64,000 nucleotides of DNA from Stomoxys calcitrans (taxonomy: Eukaryota > Arthropoda > Insecta > Diptera > Muscidae). The position numbers and the translations under genes are program-made. This document shows, piece after piece, positions 21,500 through 32,275 of this stretch. The stretch lies in NCBI RefSeq assembly GCF_963082655.1, contig NC_081553.1:186122752-186186751 (forward strand), in the 5' to 3' direction. The notes below the pieces were generated by a model that was not told the origin of the DNA, ran no database searches, and saw only the letters and a program-made list of their open reading frames with translations. Numbering within the stretch: the stretch's first letter is position 1; every line of letters starts with the position of its first letter.

Positions 21500-22560
21500 A
21501 TTTCACCCGATTTCATAACCTCTGAGTGCCGAACATTTATCAATCAGAAGAAGGCCGTTTGGGTCGTTTTCAGAGAATACATAAATCGCCGCTTCAGTGA
21601 GCCGACACCTCCTCAAATGTCTGACATCCGAAATTTGGTTCATTGGGTTAGGTACTCTCGAAACCCGGTAGAAGAGATGACAGGTCACTTGGCGACGTAA
21701 CTGAATGATTCGTAGAGATGCACAATTTCCGAAAGTCACCCATAGCGCCAAGTCCAAAACGTTTGACTCCGACGTAATCTCTACACTGAAGCAGAAGAAT
21801 CTGTATCTACCTGGAGTTGAGTAACTTACAACTATCCTCAACATGTCTTTGAGCGCACTTATAGTACCCGATGTCTGGAGTGATCCCGTTACTGAAGCTT
21901 GGAAAGGACCCTATCCAGGGGGAGTCGTACAAGCAAAAATTCCTGACCCGAATGCATGGGGGTGCCCCATCCATTTTAGATCCATCCGTGTATACCAAAG
22001 GTCCGAGAAATCCAATGAAAATTTCTGCTCCGAATGCATGGGGGTGCCCCCATCGATTTTAGATCCATCCATGTATACCAAAGGTCATGGGAAGGGCGGG
22101 GTAACTCCAGCCCACATATCTCTTCCCGGAAAAACGGCATCCAACTCGTAAACAAGAAAAGACTCAGTCGCACCACATGTAGTTTGCCGTCAAGCCGAAA
22201 CCCAATTCTCCAGTATAATAGAAGAATCCCCTGCGGGATAGTGATGGCCATTGGCTATTTAAAGGCGCCACTTGCCTTGTCATATCACAGTCACTCAGTA
22301 CTTAAGCAAGATCCGGTGCTGCCCGGCCTCCCACTGAGACTCTCCACTCGATACCGCTGATTGTCAGCGACTGTACTTGCAGCTACTCCGTATACGAAAC
22401 ATCCCACTATCCGCAAACCTGTGGACGCACCCGGTAGCTATCAGCTGAGCCTCTCATCATAACTACATATGACCATCTCAGTGTACAACACACACACACA
22501 CACATCACACAGATCGGAGTTCAAGGATCCAGCCTATGTGGTGATCATAGTTATCCTGTG
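21500..22560 (-). pseudogene. Dead non-LTR retrotransposon fragment (RNase H region)
   Basis: On the - strand VYTDGSKMDG (21968-21998) is the start of an RNase H domain as found after reverse transcriptase in jockey/I-like elements. The preceding block SWMPFFREEICGLELPRPSHDLWYT is in another frame. An 82-bp direct duplication (21949 and 22031) repeats the GSKMDG segment. Stops and frame changes make it non-functional. A (CA)n tract lies at 22489-22504. Confidence 0.65.
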
Positions 22561-22599
22561 CCGGGTCAGTGTCCAATCGTTTTTTTTTTTTTTCAAATA

Positions 22600-22695
22600 T
22601 TGTAAAAAAATTAACTTTGTCGATGGTATCGATAGAAAATATATCAATCGATTTTCAGACAAAAAATAAAACATCGATATTTTGCCAGCTCTAAT
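22600..22695. repeat. Short CGATA-rich dispersed repeat
   Basis: AACTTTGTCGATGGTATCGATAGAAAATATATCAATCGATTTTCAGACAAAAAATAAAACATCGATATTTTGCCAGCTCTAA spans this interval; same layout as 20735-20815. Confidence 0.6.
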
Positions 22696-22699
22696 TCGG

Positions 22700-24539
22700 T
22701 CCTTCTTTAGCTAAGTTTCTTGACAAGATTCAAATCCAAGCATATATATTACGGAGTGAGCCGAAGCTCTACGCCATTTTTTAAAAAATGTACACTGATA
22801 GGAAAAATATGTTGGAAAATCATGCAATAACGTTGTTATCATCATACATGGGCGTCATTGGAAATATTTTCAACAAGCGAGGATGATTTCGTAAACACGT
22901 GTTGTTGTTTTATGCACTGACCGTTGTGAACATCATCCCAACGAAATGTGTATGTATACCAACCATAAGTTTAAATGATTCTTAAGACATTGTGTGTATA
23001 TCCGGCGGTGGCGCAATGTGGTAAGGATTGTTCGATCCTCATCAGCACTCAAAATCATCTCGCAATCTTTTAAAAAACTGTGCACTTGAGGTTGTCAAGA
23101 TGTGAACCGCTGTGGACGTTTTGTTCAACATAACTGTTGTTGGTTTATAAACATTTGTGTTTGATTTAATAACCTCTGTGTGTTGATTAGCTTTTATGAA
23201 CAAATGTGGTCACTTTGTTAACGCCGTGCATGATTTTTTCTTTGGGTGTAAGAGTGTTCAATATGGACTATTTTTTTTTTTGGAAAAAGTTAAATTTTAG
23301 AGAACATTTTAATTTTAAATTACATTGAAGTTGAAAATTTTTTTTATTGGGGCTATCTTTAGCTCAGCAATTATTATAGCATTTTTAAAGTTTGAATTTC
23401 TTTTCTCATTGAGCCCTTTTGCCTTGCAACCATTTTGCTACTATCTACATCTATGCTAAATAATCATATCTTATAACTTTCCCTTTTGTTATATATGACA
23501 AAGGATACAAAGAAAGCTTTTAGATTATTAATAAAAGCTAACATTTGTTGTTGATCTCCAAACTTCTTCCAATTGCATTGTTTTCCACTTTCACACTATT
23601 ATTGAAAAGATAAACGCAAAGTTCGAAAAATTTTTAACATAAAAATTATTACTTAAAGAGCATTGCTTAGATTTTATCTCATAAACAAAACTTCTTGTTT
23701 TCCTTAAAACACTTAACGGCTTCTTAATCTAAGTATTTAAATAACAAAGATCAGTAAATATTTAGACTTCTTGTTTGTTATAAAGTTTAAATAAATGTAT
23801 CTTGAGTAACAAAAATCTCGCTTACCTAAGAAGTCTACTTATTACAGAACTTTGTTTGTCTATACCATCTATCTATAAAATCTGTAACTATGAAAATCCT
23901 CAAAAATTTCTAAAATAAAAAGGAATTGCATTCAATGTACAAGAAAGAAGGACTACTGAACTGTTATCGATTTCTTGAAAAACCTAAAGGAAATGTCTAG
24001 CATTAAGTTAACTTTTGCCATAGTCCTAGGCAATTTATTCGCATGATTAACTCAAGTTATTTCCAAAAGCGGAGGGAAAACCGAAGTATGTATTTGGAAT
24101 TAAGAATGTAATAATGTCAGTTGCCTAACAACCGAAAAATCAAAGCTACAACTCTGTGGCTGATAGTTGCTGTGTTTTAGTTTAGTATTGTACTATGCAA
24201 ATCAGGTGTTATCGTATGATATCGATAACTATTCTGTTATGTAAACAAACAAATGTAAGCAATTTTTTGAATGCACAAGGAATTTGTGGTTCATGTGGGA
24301 TTCGAGTACAACATCAGCTGACTTAAGTTTAAATAGATTGATAGAAAATGATACCAAACATTAGATGTCTAAGTATCCGCCGAGGCCATTGTTGCCCATT
24401 GTAATTCCTCATTCGGCTTTCTCTATGCTCAAGCTGTTGCAAAGGGCATCGCCTAAGTTGCCGCCCGCTACATCAATGTACTCTCTCGCACCACTATGGT
24501 GAATTCAATGCTTGTAATAAAAAAGTCGTAATCCTAAAT
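22700..24539. other. AT-rich intergenic DNA
   Basis: No coding signature. A weak tRNA-like piece occurs at 23003-23041 (GGCGGTGGCGCAATGTGG...TTGTTCGATCCTCATC), possibly an old SINE head. Confidence 0.45.
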
Positions 24540-24700
24540 GTCACTTAAGTTCGGCCCTAGACCTGGCAGAGAAAATAGTATCTACCATCCGCAACGCCAG
24601 TTTCATGACACCAGCGACATATGTCGTCCCTTCTAAGGCCCATGCGAGCCATATGTATACTTAGTTTATTGTGCCCTGTTATAATTCTCATGACTATTCA
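24540..24700 (-). pseudogene. Non-LTR retrotransposon C-terminal scrap
   Basis: The - strand reads GHNKLSIHMARMGLRRDDIC, then RWCHE...YFLC followed by a stop. This is the Cys/His C-terminal motif seen in jockey/R1-type ORF2 proteins. Confidence 0.65.
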
Positions 24701-24736
24701 ATGGCGAAAAAATTAAAGGTGGTCTCATTTGGCCAA

Positions 24737-25014
24737 CAACCACAAATCATATGCAATCCGCCATTTGGCCATCAAGCTGACCAACGGTTTACCAACTCAC
24801 GCGAGCAGCTGTTAACAGACGGCCAGTTTTGACAGTATTAAGATGTCAGATTTTTGTTTGCATTCTCTTTGTTGTCATCTTCTTTTTCGCATATTCTCTG
24901 CTCATGTACGCACACGTATACACAAGCGCACACAAATTTGTTTGGGTATGTTTGCAAAACGACGATCAGCTTGATGGCAAGATGGCGGATTGCACCATAT
25001 GATTTGTGGTTGCT
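24737..25014. mobile_element. Foldback MITE family 2, copy with ~45-bp terminal inverted repeats
   Basis: Left end ACAACCACAAATCATATGCAATCCGCC... (24737-24781) is the inverse of the right end (24966-25014, CAGCTTGATGGCAAGATGGCGG...). The interior has CAGATTTTTGTTTGCATTCTC, CATGTACGCACACGTATACAC. Other copies: 25405-25612 (inverted, partial) and 28470-28672. Confidence 0.7.
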
Positions 25015-25225
25015 GTACAAATGTGCAGCAGCCATAAGAAAAGATTAATGATTAAAAACGTAAATTATGAATTGAAACAATTAAAATGTGAAAAAAGGAA
25101 CAAAATGGGGAAAAAATTTTTAAAATCCAAACCAAGTATTTGACGATCTAGTGGGATTTGGAAACAACTCTGGCTGGGCAAGTGAGCCAACCTTCTTAAT
25201 TCAACCATGGTACGGTATCTATAAT

Positions 25226-25345
25226 GCCGTTTACACCTCTCATTTAATCCCGATTTAAATCTCTCATCAGCTGATTTTATAAAGGGAAAACAGATGATCG
25301 AGCAGTTAAATCTCGATTTAAAGAGCAGTGTAAACGGGGTTTTAT
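25226..25345. mobile_element. Foldback MITE family 1, full copy
   Basis: GCCGTTTACACCTCTCATTTAATC at the left pairs with GATTTAAAGAGCAGTGTAAACGGGG at the right around a core CAGCTGATTTTATAAAGGGAAAACAGATGATCGAG. About 120 bp and nearly palindromic throughout. Confidence 0.7.
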
Positions 25346-25359
25346 ATTGGGATTAATAA

Positions 25360-25612
25360 ACCTCGCTTGCACTGCTCTTTAAATCCGGATTTAAAGACTC
25401 GATTATCTTTTTTCCCTTTTGCCATTTTGTCATCAAGCTGTTCGATACACACGGAGAAACTTGTGAGCGTATGTGTTTACGTGTGCAGAGCGGAGCGTAC
25501 ATGAGCTGAGAATATGCGATAAAGAAGATTACAATAAAGAGAAAGCAAACAAAAATCTGACATCTTAATACCGTTAAATTTGGCCGGCTGGCTTCAGCTG
25601 TTCGAATGAGAC
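25360..25612. mobile_element. Compound: MITE family 1 half copy joined to inverted MITE family 2 copy
   Basis: 25362-25421 is family 1 (CACTGCTCTTTAAATCCGGATTTAAAGACTCG...TTTCCCTTTT). 25415-25612 is family 2 inverted (CCATTTTGTCATCAAGCTG ... CAAAAATCTGACATCTTAATACCG). Confidence 0.6.
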
Positions 25613-25739
25613 AAATCCGCCTTGCATAGTGATTCGATTTGCTCACAACCTACTGTTTCATTTGTTGATCCACGCTACCTTATATACTAACCTGAGATAT
25701 GTGAAAAGGATGAGGGAATATTTTTAATGTCCGCTTCAC

Positions 25740-26260
25740 TCGGACGCCTTAGAAAAACGGGACACCACTTATAAATCAAAACTGATCGCAACACCCGAGA
25801 AAATCAACGAACGAGCCTTTGGCACTAATAGAAAGCTGCGAAAGACTCTTTTACTGTAGATTCTCTATTCAATCCCCAGTTCAACTTATTATCCAGAATC
25901 ACCTCAAGAAAATTTTACCGAATTTGATAGCTCCAACGCTGTCTATTAGAGTTCCGTTAGCCCATTTGTACTTTCCGTAAACAACATCAATTCAGTCATC
26001 GTGGCATTCACCCTTATGCTACACCCGTTAGCCCAAGGTGCTGTTACCCCGAGAGCAGCATTTAGAACCTCAGCCAGAGTCTCCAAGACTTTTTCGGTGG
26101 CAAGAATAAACAGGTCGCCAGCCAAAGCGTACACCCTGACCCGCGACGGGCAAATGTCCACTGAATCCCATTGACCACAAGAATCGACAGCAGTTTAGAA
26201 ATAATCCCTCCCTGTGGCGTCTTCCCTACAGTGTTTACTTTAGTAGGATGCGGCGGATCC
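25740..26260 (-). pseudogene. Dead non-LTR reverse-transcriptase fragment
   Basis: The - strand shows KTPQGGIISKLLSILVVNG (from ~26235), then VRVYALAGDLFILAT, where the YADD catalytic site has become ALAGD, and NATMTELMLFT. Frame breaks occur between blocks. Confidence 0.7.
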
Positions 26261-27578
26261 TATTTGGAGTACAATTCATTTCAGTTTTGCCATCTTCGAT
26301 CACAATCTCTAATTCCAATTAGTTCAATGTTTGCGGTTTACCATAACATTCAACTTAAAATGTCTCAAAACAGAACAATATCTAAATGTCAAATATTGGT
26401 CAGACAAAAAATTTTTAATATTTGGCAGTCCATTGACATTAAGCTTGTCAAATGAATCTATGTTTACATTTATTGTTTGTTTACGTGACATTTGCAATCG
26501 GTACATTTTGGCATGCTTAATGTCCATGCAGGATTCACTAATAGAAGGTTAGGTCACTTGCGAAAACATACAGTGGATAGGCCCCATGAACATCATTAAT
26601 GATGTCAAATCTGCCGATTGAAAATGTCATCAAATAGCAGAAAACGTAAACAAATGAATGTAAAACAGAGAACATTTTGACGTCCTCAATGCCAAGTACT
26701 GCCAAAAATTAAAAGAAATGTATGTCGGCTGAGCGCTTGGCTTAACCTTAATTAGTAAATCCTGATGTCCATGCTGGTCTTTTACTTTTTGTTTTCGGCA
26801 AGTGATGTATTCTTCTATTAGTGAAATCTGTCTGTTGGGTAAGTTTTTAAAACAAGCATTATTATTCCGAAATAAACATATTTTTTAAATTTTATAAAGA
26901 GATCTTCACACTTGACATATTTTATTGATTGATATATTTTTTTATGAAAATATATGGCTTAAACAAAGTATCTTTAAACACTAAAAATACGCAAAATACT
27001 TGTGCTATTTCATTTTATATTGCCCTATTAATCCGTTTACACAAAACATACCATTAAACAAGAAAATATTTTTTCATAAAACAAATTTATTTAACTGGTA
27101 AACTCCCAGTACCATGTGAAAGACACTACAAAGAAAAATTAAAACTCAACTCTCCTTTTCTTATAAGAAATAAGTGATTCGAGTATTGTGATGCTATTAT
27201 AAAAGAAAAAAAAAAACTAAAAACTAAAAAAAAAATAACTAAGAAAACCAAACAAAAAAAGTACTAAAAATTGTCATATTGCATGCAATATTATTTTCGT
27301 TAGTAAAAAAGCGCAAAAATATATTAAAAATTATAACGAAATGAAGTTATCATAAAACGAGAATAATGCATGATATTTATTTTAAGGGTCTTGAGAAAAC
27401 TTCCTACAAAAAGTTGTTATAAAAGAATAATTTATAGTGGTTTTGTTTGCTATTACGCATACCATATTATACTTACACTGAATAAATATCGATATGTTGT
27501 GATAACAACCGATAAACGTATTTTGGACATAACACAAGTTCAGCTTATACACTCAGATGATGGCTTTTCGAAATCTCT
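26261..27578. other. AT-rich intergenic DNA, nothing recognised
   Basis: Contains A-rich and T-rich runs and short open frames without any recognised domain. Confidence 0.5.
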
Positions 27579-27702
27579 TAAACCCCGTTTACACTGCTCG
27601 TTAAATACGGATTTAATGCTCTCATCAGCTGATTTTAGAAAGGGAAAACAGATGATCGTGCCATTAAATCCGGATTTAAAGAGCAGCGTAAACCGGGTTT
27701 AA
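27579..27702. mobile_element. Foldback MITE family 1, full copy
   Basis: TTAAACCCCGTTTACACTGC ... GCAGCGTAAACCGGGTTTAA, a near-perfect ~37-bp terminal palindrome around the core CAGCTGATTTTAGAAAGGG. Confidence 0.75.
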
Positions 27703-28469
27703 GTGTAACAAATACATTAGCTGTGTTTTATTTTAGGCCCATCCAGTGCAAGTAAGATGTTCTGGATAACATATCAGTGCAAAGTTGTACTGGTAAGTTT
27801 TCGATAACATGCAATAAGAAACGTTTAATCGTGATTTGCACAGTATAGTACTGAAATAAAACACATCAACTATTACACATTACTGTTTAAATAGATAAGA
27901 ACAGAAATGCCTATAAGCCCATGGGCTTGGAAATACTGTGCTGATGCGTTAGAGTGCCCACCACTACTACCACTACTTAATTTTTATGACACAGGAATTA
28001 CATCAATTGCCCTTTTTTATTTTAGTACTATATAGTGAATATCACGATAAATCGATAACTTACCAGTGCACTTTGTACCGATATTTTCTACAGAACTTTT
28101 GACTTGCACTGGATAGGACTAAATTAAAACATAGCAAATGTTATGCTTTTCTACCCGCTTGCCCTCTGTACACTGTATTTAGTCGATATCTGATTTACAC
28201 TAAAATAAAACACGACCAGCATTAATTTTCGCCTTGTTAATGTCTTGGTTTTCACGTTCTTCTTTTGATTAAACACACAATGCTAAATGTGTGTTCCTTA
28301 TCCACGTTTTTAATGAAAGCTATAATTTTCCAAGTTTATTGACTGCAAACTTTTGGCTCTTATCGCCAAGATGGAGTCTAGTTGGTGAGATTTCTAGGTA
28401 CTTCAGGCATGTAAAAACTCTATAACGAGGAATCGCTCAGCGGGGATCCCAAGGCGGATTTAAAAAGGT
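27703..28469. other. AT-rich intergenic DNA, nothing recognised
   Basis: No ORF with coding character. Includes isolated ATCGATA motifs near 28050. Confidence 0.5.
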
Positions 28470-28672
28470 GATCTCACGCGAACAGCCGGCCAAGTTTGAC
28501 GGTATTATGATGACATATTTTTGTTTGCATTCTCTTTGTTGTTATCTTCTTTCTTGCATATTCTCTGGTCATGTACGCACACGTATACACACACGCGCAT
28601 AAATTTATTTGTGTGTGTCAGCTTGATTACAAGATGGCGGATTGCACCATAAGATTTGTGGTTGTTGTACAA
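28470..28672. mobile_element. Foldback MITE family 2, left-truncated copy
   Basis: Interior and right terminal repeat match 24737-25014 (GCATATTCTCTGGTCATGTACGC, CAAGATGGCGGATTGCACC). The left terminal repeat is replaced. Confidence 0.65.
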
Positions 28673-28959
28673 AAGAGTCTACCTTTTATTGTTTCGCCAT
28701 GGTGTTGTGTGTGTATTATAGTTAAGAACCATACCACACACAAACAATGAAAAATGGCGCGAACTAGTAACATGCACAAATCAGAGTTGCACTTATCGTG
28801 CACTCAATATTTTGTTGTTGGGCAACTGCTACTATCTGTAAATGAATATGCCTTGGTTGCTCTGTTTATCGCTATCCATCTTACTACTCAAGCTTAATTA
28901 CACTTTCAAAGACCATAATTTTCAAATTTTAAAGTTTTACTTTGAGCCTTATGCAGAGT

Positions 28960-29310
28960 TTACATGACACATCTGATGTATGGTCATTGTAATAATATTG
29001 TTGAAAACAAAGGTGTATGCATCACATGTACACATAACCATCAGTCATGGCTGAAAAATCATAATCATTTTGTTTTTTCGATGAATAGCATCTATCGATT
29101 ACATTTTACAAAGAAATGTGTAATCATTAATTGACAGATATTGAAAAACACATTCTGTGTCAAATAAAACTATAAAAGGAGAAGTAAAGTATGAAAAATT
29201 AAATAAAAAAAGTCGATGTTCCGTTTTTGGCAAAAGCTGTAATCAACACGTACACACGATGAGTACGATAATGCTGTGCGGTCTAAAAGGGCAATTAGGA
29301 CCGTAAGGAT
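28960..29310. repeat. Unnamed dispersed repeat, copy 2
   Basis: Matches 20050-20395 block by block. A weaker third copy may lie at 61975-62160 (GGTGTATGTGTCACACGTATACCTAAC, CCATGATTGATG). Confidence 0.65.
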
Positions 29311-29374
29311 ACACAGGTCATGTGTTTTAGTGTGGCTCTATAAATATTGATAATTCTTTTTGTAATATCGCCTA

Positions 29375-29700
29375 TATGGAGTCCCCCTTAGCGCAGAGGT
29401 TAGCATGTCCGCCTATGATGCTGAACGCCTGGGTTCGAATCCTGACGAGACCATCAGAAAAAAATTTTCAGTGGTGGTTTTCCCCTCCTAATGCTAGCAA
29501 CATTTGTGAGGTACTGTGTCATATAAAACTTCTCTCCAAAGAGGTGTTGCACTACGACACGCCGGACTCGGCAATAAAAAGGAGGAGGCCCCTAATCATT
29601 GAGCTTTAACTTGAATCGGACTGCACTCATTGATATGTGAGAAGTTTGCCCCTGTTCCTTAATGGAATGTTCATGGGCAAAATTGGCAAATTTGCAAAAT
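29375..29700 (+). mobile_element. tRNA-derived SINE
   Basis: The head GGAGTCCCCTTAGCGCAGAGG...GCCTATGATGCTGAACGCC and TGGGTTCGAATCCTGACGAG carries pol III A-box-like and B-box (GGTTCGAATCC) sequences of a tRNA. The body and tail (ATTGAGCTTTAACTTGAATCG ... CCCTGTTCCTTAATGGAATG, GGCAAATTTGCAAAAT) recur at 6285-6340 and, inverted, at 59100-59250, so it is a dispersed family and not a tRNA gene. Confidence 0.75.
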
Positions 29701-31140
29701 ATCGCCAGTTATACTGATCAACATCTATCTAGAGTTTCACACAACCATATACAATTCTTCAAAACAGCTGACATCTGACGTTTATAACAACTGCTCGCAT
29801 ACATTTTTGCTCTGTTTAAAACAAAAGCCAGATTTTTTCAAAGTTGGGGGAGCTAACCAAAATCTTAAATTCATTCTCAAAAGAAGGATAATGGGGTAAG
29901 AAATAACATTTCAGAATGCTTATCGATAATACTGTTATATCTAAATCGATAAATTTTTGTTATCGAAAATAATTTTTTTTTAAGGAAACAAAATATATTT
30001 TATTCAAAGCTTCATTCATAGTAATACCAAAAACAAATTTGTTGAAAAGTATATAAGCGAAATCATTAAAAAAAATTTTGCTAACGTTTAGAATTACAAA
30101 ATGAACTTTGTACTTTAAACGATTTCGTTTTTTTTATATTAGATTCAATCGAATCAGCTGTTTTATTGAGATACAGAGTCAAATTTTAGATTGCGATCAC
30201 GACCATCATGATATTGTTTCTGTTCTGTTTTTTTGTTACTGTTGTTAGTTTATTATCTAAATTTCTAAGTACAAGTTATAAAATCTTCCAATGGCAACGG
30301 AAATCACCCATCATTAATCATATATAGTACATACTTACATACATTCATAATATCCTCCCTGCAATCCTCACAGACCCTTTGACTTATAATTGTGCCATGG
30401 TAAAAATTGTTATTATCTTCAAAATCTTATGAATCACAATACTACACCAAACTCATACACCTACACTCACTCACTCAATGACATAAATCAATCAATCAGT
30501 CGCTAAGTAACTAACTAACAAACTAACTATTCTGTTGATTTTGAATGTACTTATTACTAAAACAAATGAATAAATTATTTAATAATCGAACATTTAAATA
30601 TTTAAGATCAATCGATTATATAACTTATCGTACTTTTGGACAAATTCGAAGGGAAAATAAGAAGAAGACAAAAAACAAAAACAAAACAAAACAAAAAAAC
30701 GAGTGAAAAAAGAAATATTTAATATCGGGGAGAAGAATAACGAATATTGTTTTATACCTACACACATACACACAAATTTATACAGACTACACACAAAGAT
30801 GATGATGAAAAAAGAAATGATTAAAGTAAAAAAATGGACAAAAATTTAAATATAAACAATAAAAGAAAAATGCAAAAAATATTTAAAAAATTTCGAATCT
30901 GTTGAGTGGAAGGTTTGAGCGTTCGAACTTTAAGGTGAGTAGTATAAGCCCAACCATCCTGCCATATATCCTTGTCAGATCGGTTGGGTTGGGTATTAAG
31001 ATAAACTCCCATAAATAACACAATGCTTGTCACGATTTTTATACAAACTTTCAACATTTTTCATCAGATGTTCTGTCATGACTTTTAATCTCCATGACAA
31101 AAAGGTCTAAACCGTTCTCTGGTTTATGAACCCACCTGAT
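29701..31140. other. AT-rich intergenic DNA, nothing recognised
   Basis: Only short low-complexity open frames. Several ATCGATA/TTATCGA motifs occur at 29920-29970. Confidence 0.5.
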
Positions 31141-31775
31141 TGTAGAGCTTGCAAACTATCGATAATCACAACTTTCGATATTTCTAATAACAAATATATT
31201 ACCGTTAATTTCTTGAGTTGGGCGATGGGTAAATACCCAAAAGGTATGTACTCATATATACATACCTAAAAGCTGGATATTTATACCGCCCGATCTCCCG
31301 ATACAGGGTATTAAGGCTATAAAACATCCATTTATTACCCGATTTCGATGAAAATTGGAACTGTGAGTTCTGGAAGATAGAGCTGGCAAAATATCGATGG
31401 CACTATCGATATTAAATTTTTTGACTGAATATCGATTGATATTTTTCCGATGGATACTATCGCAAAAGTTATTTTTTACAAAACTAAACAAAAATTAGCA
31501 ATCCGACACTAATTCCCGAAATTTTGGAGGTGGTATTTCTCTCATGACTTCCAATTGAATTTATTAACCTTGGTGTTCTTTGGTCCGTGCATGGATAATG
31601 GTTTTATATGAGATCGATAGGAAATCAATATCATGATTTTACCTCTCATTTTCGTTTGAAATAAAGGGGATGGGAAATTAACGATTGTATCGATACCATC
31701 GATATTTATTATTAAAGCTATCGAAAATATCGAATGTTGCGATTATCGACAGGTCGATTGCCAGCTCTACTGGGT
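31141..31775. repeat. Cluster of CGATA-rich short repeats
   Basis: Three copies at 31141-31180, 31379-31470 (inverted relative to 20735) and 31675-31770, each with AGAGCTKGCAA at one side and two to five ATCGATA-type motifs. Confidence 0.55.
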
Positions 31776-32275
31776 TTACAATTCCTTTCAAATGTGGTCA
31801 AAATCGGACCATATTTGAATATAGCTGCCATACAGACCGATCTCCCGGTATGGAGCCTATAAAATGAGCATTTTAATGAAAGTTGAAACAGTGAGTTTTG
31901 GTTTCCGCTTACACCTTTTTCTTGAATACAGACCAATCTTTCGATATAGTGTATTGAGCCTATAAAATGAACATTTTTCATCCAATTTTGATGAAATTTG
32001 AAACAGTGAGTTTTGGTACTCCTCTACACCCTATTGTTAAATATCGTCCAGATCGTACCATATTTGGATATAGCTGCCATGAAGACAGATCTCCCGATTT
32101 TAAATATTAAACCCATAAAAGGAGCATTTTTTATCCGATTTCGATTAAATTTAAGACGTAACCTTTGGTACCCCTCGACACCTTTTTGTTGAATATCGTC
32201 CCGATCGAACCTTATTTCGATATAGCTGCAATGCAGAAGGATCTTCCGATATAGAGCATTGGGAGTGAAATTTCC
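31265..32275 (+). mobile_element. DINE-like family A fragment, diverged
   Basis: Units with CCGATCTCCCGATA...GCCTATAAAA...GAACATTTTTCATCC...TTGGATATAGCTGCCAT, spaced about 140-150 bp. Neither terminus is present, and CGATA repeats are interspersed. Confidence 0.6.

Noticed and set aside
23003..23041. tRNA-like sequence with GTTCGATCC
   Set aside because: Too short and degenerate to call; noted only as a possible old SINE head.
29375..29460. A functional tRNA gene
   Set aside because: A- and B-box-like sequences are present but the cloverleaf is not complete, and the head continues into a dispersed SINE body found elsewhere in the window.
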